Positions 1 through 13,385 of a stretch of DNA of 64,000 bases are shown in pieces. The stretch is from contig NW_020194667.1 of the NCBI RefSeq assembly GCF_002865645.1, positions 1,635,762 to 1,699,761 on the forward strand. Direction: 5' to 3'. Position 1 is the stretch's first letter; every line of letters starts with the position of its first letter. Below the pieces are notes generated by a model. It searched no databases and had not been told where the DNA came from. It saw nothing but the letters and a program-made list of their open reading frames with translations. This stretch comes from Hyaloscypha bicolor E (Eukaryota; Ascomycota; Leotiomycetes; Helotiales; Hyaloscyphaceae). Position numbers and translations under genes: made by a program.

Positions 1-702
1 AACTGTTTTAGATAATAGGCTTTATATATTTATAATAGTTGCCAGATTTCTACTTTATTATATAGTTCTAATAATACTAAATAGGAGTTTTTAATATAGT
101 AAATTAATATTTTCTAGGAAAGGGCCTTAAAAATACTTATATATTTCCGGAATAATAAATATAAAAATTTCTTAAAGGTTTTTAATTCTAATAAAGCTTT
201 AGAACTTTCTAATCTTAATAGTATTAAATACTTTATTAATATAAATAGTATGGTCTTATATAGACCTTTATATAATTTATTAGAAACCTATCTAGAAGTA
301 TTATATTTGTATTTATAAAATATATTTTATAAATATTAAATAAGGCCTAGTAAAAGCTTTATAGAGGCATTTATTCTTTTTATTTCTAAAAAGAATAAAG
401 GGCTATATTTTAATATTAATTATTATAGACTTAATTAAGTTATAATTAAGAATTAGTATTTGTTTTCTCTTATTAATAAAATCTTTAATTAGTTCTAAAA
501 AGCCAAGATTATTATAAAATTCGATTTTAAGAATATATATTATTAAATAAGAATTCATAAAAAATACAAATAGAAAGCGGCTTTTAAAACCCGCTATAGC
601 TATTTTAAATACCTTATAATACTTTTTGAGCTAGCTAATATACTAGCTATATTTCAAATATATATTAATACTATATTTATAAGACTTCTGAATTATTTTA
701 TA

Positions 703-735
703 ATTATTTATTTAGATAATATTCTTATTTATTTC
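703..735 (+). pseudogene. Reverse transcriptase active-site remnant, Gypsy copy 0
   Basis: Translates as IIYLDNILIYF, matching the Ty3/Gypsy Y-L-D-D active-site box. The second Asp reads as Asn (GAT to AAT), a G-to-A change of the RIP type. Confidence 0.85.
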
Positions 736-3700
736 CGAAATAAAAATAAATACTATAATTATATTTATTAGATATTTATTAGATTATATAAAAATAACCT
801 GTTTTATAAATTTAGTAAATATAAGTTTAATATTAAAGAAATCGAATTCTTGGGCTTTTTATTAAAATAGAAGATATTTAAATAGATCCTAAATAGATTT
901 ATAATATTATTAAATAGCTAAAACCAGAATTATTTTATAATATTTAAGTATTTCTTGAATTTACTAATTTCTATTACAGGTTTATTTACTATTACTTTCA
1001 GGTAATTATAGGCTTAATAGATCTTTTAAAAGAAATAGAAAAGAGCCAGAAATCCGGTTCCTTTATATAAATAAATAAAGTAGCTAAAAGCTTTAAAATA
1101 TTAAAAAAAGCTTTTATTATAATACTTGTTTTAATCTATTTTAATTCTTCTAAAAAGATTTATATTAAAACTAATATATTAAAATTCGTAATTACTAGTA
1201 CTATTTTATAATAAGCTAATTCTAGTAATAGCCCGAAAAAATACTAGTATCTAGTAATATTCTAGTTCTAGAAACTTTCCGGAATTAAATATAATTATAG
1301 TATTTATAATAGGGAACTACTTATAATTATTAAAGTTTTTAAATATTAGTATTATTATTTCAAAGAGTCTAGCTTTATAATTGAGGTTATTATAGATTAT
1401 AATAACTTCTAATACTTTATAGAAATAAAATATCTAGAAAGCTATTAAATATATTAGATAATATGTTTTATAATATATGATTTTAATATTATTTATTATA
1501 AAAGTGTCTTAAATCTAGTAAACGGACTTAGTAAAAGGCCTAATTATAAAAAAGATTCTATTAATATAATTTGGTTTCTAATTTTTTTAGAATAAGTTAA
1601 AGAAAGCTTTTATAATTATAATTCAGAAATTCTTATAAATATTTAAAGAGTTTCCTCTTTAGAATAAGTATTATTTAATACTTATTATATTTATAATAAC
1701 TAAAAATAAATATTTATTATAAAATAAATAAATAGATTATTTTATAGATTTTTTAATTATAGAATTAGTTAAAAATAAAATATAGAAAAATGCCTTAAAG
1801 GCTTTATATTATAACTAAAATAATAAAAGTATATATAATTATATTATTTAATAAAACTAAAAACTTCTCGGTTTTTCGAGTTTTTAAATTAGATAATTAT
1901 AAATATTTAATTCCCTATATATAGATATATATAGCTATTAAAAAAGCTATAATACTAGCCTTTTTATCTAAATTCCTTTTAGATATTATCTAAATAGCTT
2001 AGAGAAATAATTCTTAATATTAGAATATCTTGAAATAAAAGCTTAATAAGAAAGATATTAAGGAAAAAGAAATCTAAAGAAATAATACGGGCCTATTTAG
2101 GTATTATTTAAGAATTATTATATCTAATAATTCCGCTTTATATTAAAAAGTTATAAAGCTTTATTATAATAATCTAATTATTAAATTTTATAAAATAGAG
2201 AAGACTTTTAAGTTCTTTAAAAGATTTTAATATTAGAAGAATATAAAAGAAAGTATTTATAAATATTATTAAGAATATAATATTTACTAGAAAATTAAAG
2301 CCAAAAGATATTTGCTATATAGTTTATTTAATAGTTTATTATAATCTAAGAGATTCTAAAATAAAATCTCTATAAATTTTATTATAGGTTTATTATTATA
2401 TAAGAATCTAGTAAAAGATCTCGATTTTAATATAATTCTTATAGTTATTAACTAGTATTTTAAAATAGTAAAATATATTATATATTATAAAATAATTAAC
2501 TTTTCGGAATTTACTAAAATTATATAAAAAAAAATTTAATCTTTAGCTTTTCTAATAAAATTATTTCTAATTAAGAAACGGTATTTATTAGCTAGTTCTA
2601 ATTCGCTTTCTATTTCTATTTAATATATAAATAATATTTGAATATAATTTATTATTTTTAGATAAATAATTAAATAAAAAGATAAAACTAGGCCCTGAAA
2701 TATTATCTAAAATATTATTATAATATCTAAAAGAATAACTAGTTTGAAAAGTTATTTTTTATAGAATTTATATATAATAATTTAAAATATTAGATTTTAT
2801 AAAATATATTTTTCTATATATATTATAGATACTATTTTTAATTTTTATAGAATTCTGAGAATAGAATTATAAAAAAAATACTAGCTATATATAAAAGGCT
2901 AGAAATCCTTAAAATAGAATAGAAAAAGCTTAAAGATTTATAATATTAGATATAAAATAACCGGGAAACCTATTATAATAAATATTAGTTAGCTAAATAC
3001 TATTCTAAAAAAGCTTAAATAATACTATTAATAAGAAATATTAAACTTAAAGCAAAAAAGCTTAAGCTAAAATTTATAGGTTTATTTAAAATCCTTAAAT
3101 ATATTAATAATTCAATATATAATAAAAAAGAATTAAAAGCCATATTTATATTTCTCTAAAGAATTTCCGGAATTAGTAAATAATAATAAAAAATAAAAAT
3201 AGAAAATAGAAAATATTATTAATTATTAATAAAATAATAAAAATAAGAAATAATAGTATTTAATTAAATAAAAAGCCTGGTCTAAAAATTATAATATCTA
3301 ATTACTTGCTTTTTCTAATCTTGAAAATTCTAAGAAAATTCTAAAATTATATAATTAAAACTATAGCTTAAAATCTAAAACTATCTTTTAATAATTTCTT
3401 AAAATTACTAAGAAAAAGACTATTTAAAAGAAAGAGAGAATCTAAATAGCTAAGAAAAGGCCCGGAATAGTAATAGAAAACTTAATAAAGAATTAGATAA
3501 TACTTTCCGGAATTCGCTTATTTTTTAATAAAATATAGTTATATTATAATAATATTAATATTAAGAATATTAAAAGAAGTAAATAAGGAACTTATAATAG
3601 CTATATATATTTTATAAAAGGCCCGAATTTCTAAAATTAAATCCCGAATAATTATAAGTATTATATTATTAGTATTTAAAGTATTAGTAATAGATTATAT

Positions 3701-4908
3701 AGAAATCTCGATAATAATCTTAATAATAAGCTTAATACCTTAAAGATAGATTTTATAATATTTCTTTAGGGAATTAGTAAATACCTAAATATATTAAAAA
3801 TAATTTAATTTTAGAATACTAATTCAAGTAATATTCTTATTAGCCTTATTAAAACAGAAAGCAGAATTCCAAAACTTAGTAGACTTTTTTTAGTTTTTGA
3901 AAACCTAATTAGCAGGCTTATTCTCGATAATATAATACTATTTAGGATATTTTTTAAGGAATTTCTTAAAGGTTATAATAGTATTTTCCTAGAACTAGTA
4001 AGTCTTTAATAAGTAATAAGGAATCTGAAATTATATTAGCTTTAATAGATATTAAAACTAAAGAACTTACTAAAATATAAGATTTAAAACCCTTATTATA
4101 ATAGTTATAGTTCTTTTTATTAAATATTATAATATATAAAATAAAGGAATTAATAAATAAATACTTGAAATATTTCAAATATTTATTAATAAAAAAAAAG
4201 AAACTATAAGATTATTTTTATTTTTATAATTATATTAGTAAATAATAAAGCCAGAAAATATTATAGAATTAATTAAAAATAATTAAAGAAAATTTAGAAA
4301 AAGGTAAAAGAAGAAGCTAGAAAGTAATAATAGAAAAAGTTATTATATATATAATTATTAGAAAAGAAGAAAATATATAGTAATATAAAGAGGTTCTTTT
4401 ATAGAAATAAAGAACTATCTGGATTAATTACTAGTTTTTATACTAGTCCTAATTAGAAATTAGTATAATTAATTAATATATATTTCTAGAAATTTATAAA
4501 TAATCTTTAGAATCTCAGAAATATTTATATAGGTTTCTTATATAAATATTGTATTAAATTCTTTCTATAAAGCTATTTAGATTATTCTAATATAAGATTT
4601 AATAAATAGTATTAATTTTATAGAATAATACTTTAATATTTTAAATTAAGCTAATTAAAATACTTAATTCCTAAACAAAATCGCAATTATTAGCTAGCTT
4701 CTATATCTGAAATATAATAACTATTTCTTTTTACTTATTTAGCCCTAATCTAATTAGATAGTTTTTATATCTATTATTTAAATTATATTAATAAAACTAT
4801 CTTTTAAGATACTAGAAATTTATCTTAATTAAATATATAATTAATTAAATATTTTACTAGAATAAATTAATAGACCTTGGAAATAAAATTCTAGAAAAGA
4901 AATATAAT

Positions 4909-5206
4909 TATAATATATATAGAATTATATATAATTAAAAAACGTATAATAAACCTCGAATATTATAAATATTAATTAGGGAAATTAATAGTTCTTTACT
5001 ATTATAACTAATTACTATTTATATTATAAGTATTAGACTTATAAATTACTAATTATATATATGTTATTAGGGCTTCTTATTTAGAAGAGGCTTCTCTAGA
5101 CTTTATAAGAGAAATAGAGATTAGTTCTATATTAAATTTAATATTATAGTTTTATAACTTATTAATTTATTCTATTATATTATTACTTACTAATAAATAT
5201 CTTATA
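4909..5206 (+). repeat. 3' LTR of Gypsy copy 0 (298 bp)
   Basis: Starts TATAATATATATA and ends CTTATA, which fits original TGTAA...TTACA ends after RIP. Same length as the LTRs at 5297, 12826, 14535, 22068, 33369 and 41549. Preceded by a degraded polypurine tract (AGAAAAGAA) plus the six-base spacer TATAAT also seen in the other copies. The five bases after it are ATATA; the matching 5' target duplicate is outside the window. Confidence 0.92.
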
Positions 5207-5296
5207 ATATACGATTTTTAAATCTATTAAGCCTAATTAGAACTGGTTTATAAAAAGAATTAAGGTTTTATTATTTATTACTTTAAGTTATATAAT
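5207..5296. other. Short spacer between two Gypsy copies
   Basis: About 90 bp of AT-rich sequence between the 3' LTR of copy 0 and the 5' LTR of copy 1. Its last five bases (5292-5296, ATAAT) are the left target-site duplicate of copy 1. No gene seen. Confidence 0.8.
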
Positions 5297-5594
5297 TATA
5301 ATATATATAGGGTTATATGTAACTTAAGGGCATATAATAAACCTCGGATATTACAGGTATTAATTAGGGAGTTCGGCAGCCCTTTAATATCCTAACTAAC
5401 TACTATTTATATTATATATATTAGGCTTATAAATCACTAATTATATATATGCTATTAGGGCCTCCTATTTAGAAGGGGCTTCCCTGGACCTTATAGGAGG
5501 AATAGAGATTAGTTCTATACTAAATTTAATACTATGGTTTTATAATATACTAATTTATTTTATTATCTTATTACCTACTAATAAATACCTTATA
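5297..5594 (+). repeat. 5' LTR of Gypsy copy 1
   Basis: 298 bp, near-identical to 12826-13123. The target duplicate ATAAT lies directly before it. No convincing tRNA primer-binding site follows: the first bases after the LTR are AGCTAATCTCTC, which do not begin with the usual TGG. Confidence 0.93.
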
Positions 5595-5639
5595 AGCTAA
5601 TCTCTCTATCCTTAAAGGAGATAGTTTAATAAGTAATTA

Positions 5640-7095
5640 TATCTCGAAATCTGTAAAATATATGATTTTTTGCCAAAGCTATTCCTATAGAGGAAGTTAA
5701 CCAGATTAATCCCGATATAAGTAATAGTAAAGGCTCGTCTAATACTTTTAATAGGGCCTCTCGGGAGCCTCCGAGAGCTAGTAATAATAACGGAAATAAT
5801 CCCGGTAATAATTAAGATACCGAGATTAATACCCGAATTACTATTACCTAAGCTACGGAATAGGGCTTATATACTAAAGTCAAAGCGCTCTAATAAAAGT
5901 AAGAATTAGTAAATATAATTAACTAGTATATCCTATAATTAGAGTAATATAAAAGTACTTTTAGGGATATCTTACGGTTTACTATATCTTATAGAAACTC
6001 TATTTATAAGTCTATTTCCTCTTTCTCAGTAATTCCTATTAGGGAACTTCCTGAAATAGGATTAGAACTTACTTTCTTTCCTAATATAATAAGCTTTAAG
6101 AGTAATCTTAATACTATCTATTAGAAGCTATTATATAATATCCTAAAGATATATTTAGACCGAGAAAAGCTTCTTAAGGTTCGGATACCTAACTTATATT
6201 ATAGAAAGTCCCTTAAGAAATAGAGAATATTTATATTCTTCTAGAAAGTAGTCTTTAGGACCTAGCCTTGGACTTATAATAGATACTTTTCTAGAATTAA
6301 CTCTACTATAAGTATCCTTAGGAATAAATCTTATAATACTTAGAAGGCTATAATAAAGTAAAGCCTACTATTATATAAGGTCTATTAGGAGTAATTTAAG
6401 GCCTATTTGGCTAATATACTCCAAGTATCTTAAACCCATTAATAAGATACCTTTAAGGAATTCCGAGATCTTTATTAGAAGAATAGCAAGATAGTTACCG
6501 AATTATATACTCGGATAATTAGTTTCGAAGTTAACTAGGACCTATATTCTAAGAGAAATCAGATCCGGATTTTCGATACTACTTTATCTAACTATAAGAC
6601 TTATTAGATACTTATATCTATTTTCTTAGAAAATAAGGCAGTATCTATTTCCGAATAGCTTAAGAAAGCTTAGAAAGCAGAATATACTACTTATTTCAAA
6701 TTAAGGAAAATAAAGGCAGAAAAGTCTAGTAAGGGCAATTCTGCCCCTAAGAACTCTAATTTAGTAAATTCTGATTTATAAGGCTATTAAAAAAGAAAGA
6801 ATAAGTTCCGAAAATTATATAAGAAATTCTTAGGTAGTATTTTAGCCCCTTTAAGGCCTTAATAAAGTACTAGTTCCACTTTAGGTATAGTTTATTAGAC
6901 TTATAAATAGAAAAGATATTTCTCAGGAAATATAAAGTATTCTAAGTATATTAAATAGGCTCGGTAGAATCCTAATAAGGCCAAAACTATAGAAGAGTTA
7001 AGATATCTATAGAAGTAGGTTAATACTATTATTATAGAGAAGTACTCTAGAGAAGACTCTTCTAAGAAATAGAGAAAAAAGAAGGCCAAATCTTA
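5640..7095 (+). pseudogene. Degenerate gag of Gypsy copy 1
   Basis: One reading frame can be followed for about 480 codons if stops at Gln or Trp positions (TAA/TAG) are ignored. The N-terminal part is Asn/Ser/Gly-rich low complexity. The middle has the basic, helical character of a capsid (for example YNILKIYLDREKLLKVRIP). Near 6895-6990 a cluster of Tyr codons (TAT) sits where Cys codons (TGT) would make a zinc-knuckle-like, Cys-rich stretch. It would encode the particle shell protein. It is broken in every copy here. Confidence 0.6.
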
Positions 7096-7109
7096 AATAT
7101 TAATAATTT

Positions 7110-10100
7110 TAGCTATAATAAAAAAGGTATATTACTTTATATAATTATTTAAGTAAGATTAATATAGCCAGAAATAGGTATCTTAGAAATATATAGCAGA
7201 CTCGGTAATACCGGATTAGACTATAATTTCCTTAATAATAATTAGACTCAAAGCTAGGGCTTTACTACCTTAGCTAAATATAACTAAGAGTTTATAATCT
7301 TTTATAGGAATAGATTTAAGGTCTATTAAGCCTATAATCTTAAGGTATTTATTATAAATAATTATAGTAAGATATATTCTTTTAAGCTCTGGTTTTATAA
7401 GTATAAGAATATTAGCTCTTATAGCCTTATCTTTAGTATAGAATTTTATAAAGTAACCTTTATATAATATATAGACTATATTAAGAAATAATAGATATAT
7501 ATATTTATATAATCTAATAATATTAAGATCCTAATACTAAAAGAATTTAGTAAGGAGCTCAACTAGTATCCTAAGCTAGTATCTTAAGTCTTATTCTTAA
7601 CTAAAGGCAAATATAACTATTCTAGATAATAGGCTTTATATATTTATAATAGTTACTAGGTTTCTGTTTTATTATATAATTCTAGTAATACTAAATAGGA
7701 GTTTTTAATATAATAAATTAATATCTTTCGGAAAGGGGCCTTAGAGATATCTATCTATTTCCGGAATAATAAATATAAAGATTTCTTAGAGGTTTTTAAT
7801 CCTAATAAAGCTTCGGAACTTCCTAATCTTAGTAGTATTAAATACTCTATTAATATAAATAGTACGGTCTTATATAGGCCTTTATATAATCTATTAGAGA
7901 CCTAACTAGAAGTATTATATCTATATTTATAGGATATATTTTATAAATATTAGATAAGGCCTAATAAAAGCCTAGTAGGAATATCTATTCTTTTTATTCC
8001 TAAGAAAAATAAAGAACTATATCTTTATATTAATTATTATAAACTTAACTAAGTTATAATCAAGAATTAGTATCTGCTTTCTCTTATTAATAAGACCCTT
8101 AACCGGCTCCGAGAAGCCAAATTTTTTATAAAACTAGATTTTAAGAATATATATTATTAGATAAGAATTTATAAAGAATATAAGTAAAAGACGGCTTTTA
8201 GGACCTACTATAACTATTTTAAATATCTTATAATATCTTTTAGGCTAGCTAATATACTAGTCATATTTCAAGTATATATTAATACTATATTTATAGGGCT
8301 CCTGAATTATTTCGTAATTATTTATTTAAATAATATTCTTATTTATTCCTAAAATAAGAATAAATACTATAATTACGTTTACTAAATACTTACTAGGCTA
8401 TATAAAAATAACCTATTTTATAAACTTAATAAATACAAGTTTAATATTAAGGAAGTCGAATTTTTAGGCTTCCTTATTAGAATAGAAGATATTTATATAA
8501 ATCCTAAACAGGTCTATAGTATTATTAAATAGCTAGAACCAGAATTATTCTATAATATTCAAGTATTTCTTAAATTTATTAATTTCTATTATAGGTTTAT
8601 TTACTATTATTCTCAGGTAACTATAGACTTAATAGACCTTTTAAAAGAAATAGAAAAGGGCCGGAAATCCGGTCCCTTTATATAAATAGATAAAGTAGCT
8701 AAAAGCTTTAAGACTTTAAAAAAAGCTTTTACTATAATACTTATTCTAGTCTATTTTAATTTTTCTAAGAAAATTCGTATTAAAACTAATATATCAAAAT
8801 TCGTAATTACTAGTACTATTTTATAATAAGTTAATTCTAGTAATAGCCCAAAAAAATACTAGTATCTAGTAGTATTCTGGTTCTAGAAACTCTCTGGAGC
8901 CAAATATAACTATAGTACCTATAATAAAGAGCTATTTATAATTATTAAAGCCTTTAAGTATTAGTACTATTATCTTAAAAGGTTCAGGTTTATAATCGAG
9001 GTTATTATAGACTATAATAATCTCTAATATTTTATAGAAATAAAGTATCTAGAGAGCTATTAAGTATATTAGGTAATATATTTTATAATATATAATTTTA
9101 ATATTATTTACTATAGAAATACCTTAAACCTAGTAAATAGACCTAGTAAAAGACCTAATTATAAAGAAGGTCCTATTAATATAACTTGGCTTCTAACCTT
9201 TTAGAACAAGTTAAAGAAAGCTTTTATAGTTATAATTTAGAGGTCCTTATAAATATCTAAAGAGTTCTTTCTTTGAAATAGGTATTATTTAATATTTACT
9301 ATATCTATAGTAGCTAAGGAGAAATATTTACTATAAGATAAGTAAATAGATTATCTTATAAATTCCTTAACTATAAAATTAGTTAAGAAGCAAAATATAA
9401 GGAAATATCTTAAAGGCTTTACTATTATAGCTAAGGTAATAAGAATATCTATAACTATATTACTTAATAAAATTAAAGACTTCTTAGTTCTCCGAGTTTT
9501 TGAATTAGATAGTTATAAATACCTAATTTCCCATATATAGATATATATAGCTACTAAAAGAGCTATAGTACTAGCCTCTTTATCTAAATTCCTTCTGAAT
9601 ATTATCCAGGTAGCTTAGAGAAATAATTCTTAATATTAGAATATTATAAAATAGAGGCTTAATAAGAAAGATATTAAGGGAAAAGAAATCTGGAAAAATA
9701 ATTCAGGCTTACTTAGGTATTATTTAAGAATTATTATACTTAATAATCCCGCTTTATATTAAGAAATTATAAAGCTTTATTATAATAACCTAATAGCTAG
9801 ATACTATAGAATAGAGAAAACTCTTGAGCTCTTTAGAAAGTTCTAGTATTAGAAGAATATAAAAGAAAATATTTATAATTATTATCGAGAATATAATATT
9901 TACTAGAGAATTAAGATAAAGAGGTATTTATTATATAATTTACTTAGTAGTTTACTATAACCTAAGAAATCCTAGAGTAAGATCTTTATTAATTTTATTA
10001 TAGGTCTACTACTATATAAGAACCCGGTAAAAGATCCCGATTTTAATATAATTCTTATAATTATTAACTAGTACTTTAAAATAATAAGATATATTATATA

Positions 10101-11150
10101 CTATAAGACTATTAATTCTCCGGAGCTTACTAAGATTATATAGGAATATATTTTCTTAATCTTTAGCTTCCCTAATAGAATTATTTCTAACTAAGAAATA
10201 GTATTTACTAGCTAGTTCTAGTCCGCTTTCTGCTTTTACTTAATATATAAATAGTATTTGAATATAGCTTACTATTCTTAGATAAATAATTAGATAAAAA
10301 GGCAGAACCAGGCCCTGAAATATTATCTAAGATATTATTATAATATCTAAAAAAATAACTAGTTTAAAAAGTTATTTTTTATAGAATTTATATATAATAA
10401 CTTAAAATATTAGGTTTTATAGAATATATTTTTCTATATATATTATAAATACTATTCTTAACTTTTATAGAATCCTAAGAACAGGATTATAAAAGAAATA
10501 CTAGCTATATATAAGAGGCTAGAAACCCTTAAAGTAAAATAAAGAAAGCTTAAGAATTTATAGTATTATATATAAAATAACCAGGAAACCTATTATAATA
10601 AATACCGGTTAGCTAAATATTACTCTAAAAGAGCCTAGATAATACTATTAATAAGAAATATTAAACTTAAAGCAAGAAAGCTTAAGCTAAAATTTATAGG
10701 TCTATTTAGAATCCTTAAATATATTAGTAATTTAGTATATAAGTTAGAACTACTAAATATATATAATTATTTATATCTAACTTTCTATATTTCCTTTCTT
10801 AAAGAATATATAATAAAAAAAAGTTAGAAATTATACTTATACTTCTTTAAAGAACTTCCGGAATTAGTAAATAATAATAAAGAATAAGAATAAGAAATAG
10901 AAGCTATTATTAATTACTAATAAAATAATAGAAATAAGAAATAATAATATTTAATTAAATAGAAAGCCTAGCCTAAAGATTATAATATCTAGTTACCTAC
11001 TTTTCCTAATCTTAAAAATTTCAAGGAACTTCTAAAATCATATAACTAAAACCATAGTTTAGAATCCGAAATTACCTTTTAATAATCTCTTAAAATTAAA
11101 AAGAATTCGGGATTACTAAGAAAAAAACTATTTAAAAGAAAGAGAGAACC
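7110..11150 (+). pseudogene. Degenerate pol (protease, RT, RNase H, integrase) of Gypsy copy 1
   Basis: Readable Ty3 landmarks in order: IPKKNKELYLYINYYKLN near 8005-8060 (start of the RT palm); TAFRTYYNYFKYLIISFRLA near 8195-8250; the active site FVIIYLNNILIYS at 8311-8349, where both Asp codons of YLDD now read Asn; and the integrase C-terminal signature KFIGLFRILKYISNL from about 10690, continuing to FYISFLKEY near 10810. RT followed much later by this integrase tail gives the Gypsy order. A protease should lie near 7200-7450, but I cannot pin its catalytic residues. Stops are almost all TAA/TAG at Gln or Trp positions. Loss of both catalytic Asp residues alone would abolish activity. Confidence 0.85.
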
Positions 11151-11199
11151 TAGATAGCTAAGAAAAGGCCCGGAATAATAATAGAAATACTCTTTTTCT

Positions 11200-12500
11200 A
11201 GATTTTTTATTTATAAAGGTTTTCTAGGATTTTATTAAGGCTTATGAGAATTATATTTAAATTATTAGAAAAAGATTTAGAATTAAGAAAGATTTATTAT
11301 AGATAGACTAGCTATAAGTATCTTAAATAAATAAACTCTAATTTCTATAAATTCCTAATTCCCAAAATAAGAATACTAAATATTAGCCCTATTTAGGACT
11401 TAGTAAAAAATTAGCTAATACTTTCCGAAATCTGCTTATCTTTTAATAGAATATAGTTATACTATAATAATATTAGTATTAAGGATATTAAGAAAAGTAA
11501 ATAAGGAACTTATAATAGCTATATATATCTTATAAAAGGTCCAAACTTCTAAAGTCAGGTCCTAAATAGCTATAAGTATTATATTATTAGTACTTAAAAT
11601 ACTAGTAATAGATTATTTAGTAATCTTAGTAATAAGCTCGGTAATAAGATTAATATCTTAAAAGTAAATATTATAGTATTTCTTTAAAGAATTAATAAGT
11701 ACCTAAATATATTAGAAAAAACTTATCTTTAGGATACTAATCCAAATAGTATTATTATTTACCTTATTAAAACGGAAAGAAAAATTCCGAAGCTTATTAA
11801 TATCCTTCTAGTCTTCAAAAACCTAATTAATAATATTATCCTTATTAATATAATACTATTTAGAATATACTTTAAGAAATTTCTTAAAAGTTATAATAGT
11901 ATCTTCCTAGAACTAATAAGCCTCTAATAAATAATAAGAAATCTGAAATCATATTAGCTTTAATAAATATTAAAGCTAAAGAACTTACTAATATATAAGA
12001 CTCAGAACCCTTATTATAACGGTTATAATTCTTCTTACTAGATACTATAGTATATAAGATAAAGAGATTAATAAGCAAATACTTAAAATATTTCAAGTAT
12101 TTACTAGTAATAGGAAAGAAGGCTATAAGATTATTTTTATACTTATTATTACAGGAACGAATAATAAAGCCAGAAGAAAATATTATAGAATTAATTAAAA
12201 ATAATTAAAGAAGATTTAGAAAAGAATAAAAAAAGAGGCTAGAAAATAATAATAGAAAAAGTTATATATATGGTTATTAGAAAGAAAAAGAGTATATAGT
12301 AATATAAAGAGGTTCTTTTATAAAGATAAAGAACTACCTGGATTAATTACTAGTTTTCGTACTAGTCCTAATTAGAAACTAGTATAACTAATTAATATAT
12401 GTTTCCAGAAGCCTATAAATAATTTCTAGGACCTCAGAAATATTTATATAGGTTTCTTATATAAATATTTATTAAATACTTTCTATATAGCTATTTAGAT
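11200..12500 (+). pseudogene. Extra 3' reading-frame remnant between integrase and the polypurine tract, copy 1
   Basis: After the integrase there is about 1.7 kb before the 3' LTR, more than a non-coding tail needs. On the sense strand one frame is open across about 11740-11910 and reads SIIIYLIKTERKIPKLINIL and then FKNLINNIILINIILFRIYF. The corresponding stretch of copy 0 (about 3815-3990) reads LIKTESRIPKLSRLFLVFEN. Further on, at about 12300-12370, KDKELPGLITSFRTSPN is readable. This suggests an additional protein beside gag and pol. I do not recognise its family. Antisense ORFs in the same place are shadows. Confidence 0.45.
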
Positions 12501-12810
12501 TATTCTAATATAAGATCTAATAGGTAATATTAGTTTTATAGGATAGTATCTTAGTACTTTGGATTAAGCTAATTAGAATACTCAGATCCCAAATAAAATC
12601 GTAATTACTAGCTAGCCCCTATACCTGGGATATAATTACTCTTCTTTCTTACTTACTTAGCTCTAATCTAATTAGATGATTTTTATATCTATTATCCAGA
12701 TTATATTAGTAAAACTACCTTCTAAGATACTAGAAGTTTATATTAATTAAATAAATAATTAATTAAATATTTACTAGGATAGATTAATAGATCTTGGGAA
12801 TAAGATCCTA

Positions 12811-12825
12811 GGAGGGGGGTATAGT
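12811..12825 (+). other. Polypurine tract of Gypsy copy 1
   Basis: GGAGGGGGG followed by TATAGT and then the 3' LTR. It is the second-strand primer site of LTR elements. Other copies have A-rich versions (AGAAAAGAG and similar), consistent with G-to-A mutation. Confidence 0.75.
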
Positions 12826-13123
12826 TATAATATATATAGGGTTATATATAACTTAAGGGCATATAATAAACCTCGGATATTACAAGTATTAATTAGGGAA
12901 TTCGGTAGTTCTTTAATATCCCAACTAACTACTATTTATATTATATATATTAGGCTTATAAATTACTAATTATATATATACTATTAGGGCCTCCTATTTA
13001 GAGGGGGCTTCCCTGGACCTTATAAGAGGGATAGAGATTAGTTCTATACTGAATTTAATACTATGGTTTTATAATATACTAATTTATTTTATTATTTTAT
13101 TACTTACTAATAAATACCTTATA
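12826..13123 (+). repeat. 3' LTR of Gypsy copy 1
   Basis: 298 bp, partner of 5297-5594, ends CTTATA and is followed by the target duplicate ATAAT. Confidence 0.93.
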
Positions 13124-13128
13124 ATAAT

Positions 13129-13385
13129 TCTCGAAATATTAGATATAATATATTATAATAAAATAATATTATAATAGTAATAAAGAACTTAAATTAAGCT
13201 AAAGGCTATATATTTAACTAAAAGTATTAGCTATATACTAAATCATATATAATAATATTATATAACTAGTATTATATAATATAATAATACTAGAAATTCT
13301 TTAAAAACGCGAAAAATAATATTTTCTTTTTATTATATACTAATTTTCTAACTTAATCTAATCTCAAATATATAATTAGTATATT
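13129..13385 (-). repeat. Fragment of the Copia-1 3' end, reverse strand
   Basis: On the minus strand this matches, with many transitions, the end of the Copia-1 internal region and the start of its 3' LTR (about 51180-51400), including the shared block TTTTTCGCG. It is an old solo remnant between two Gypsy pieces. Confidence 0.5.

Larger units (their letters stand above)
1..5206 (+). mobile_element. Ty3/Gypsy family A, copy 0, 5'-truncated by the window edge
   Basis: Internal region and 3' LTR of a RIP-mutated Gypsy element. Position 1 aligns with about 7617 of the full copy downstream, so LTR, gag and the start of pol lie outside the window. The reverse transcriptase active site survives at 703-735 as IIYLDNILIYF, the expected YLDD box with one Asp codon turned into Asn. 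Compared with the full copy this one lacks roughly 75 bp in the integrase C-terminal region (near 3116) and about 220 bp near 3480. It also differs by some transversions, so it is a slightly diverged subfamily and not only a RIP derivative. Reading frames are broken by many TAA and TAG stops. No functional product is expected. Confidence 0.88.
5297..13123 (+). mobile_element. Full-length Ty3/Gypsy family A element, copy 1 (7.83 kb)
   Basis: Complete LTR retrotransposon with 298-bp LTRs at 5297-5594 and 12826-13123, flanked by a perfect 5-bp target duplication ATAAT (5292-5296 and 13124-13128). The order is gag, pol (RT, RNase H, integrase), then an extra 3' region of about 1.7 kb before the polypurine tract. 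RT before and apart from the late integrase C-terminus is the Ty3 order. This is the least mutated family A copy in the window: its polypurine tract is still GGAGGGGGG and many G and C residues survive. It therefore probably inserted, or was last mutated, most recently. All frames carry stops and it cannot be autonomous. Confidence 0.95.

Noticed and set aside
3966..4178. 70-codon minus-strand ORF, with a near-identical one at 11884-12096
   Set aside because: Antisense to the extra 3' frame of Gypsy family A. It is conserved only because the DNA is repeated, and its composition merely reflects AT richness.
5595..5630. tRNA primer-binding site after the 5' LTR of Gypsy copy 1
   Set aside because: The sequence does not begin TGG or a RIP derivative that I can match to a tRNA 3' end.
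6901..7089. 62-codon minus-strand ORF
   Set aside because: Antisense of the gag C-terminal region of Gypsy copy 1. No support of its own.
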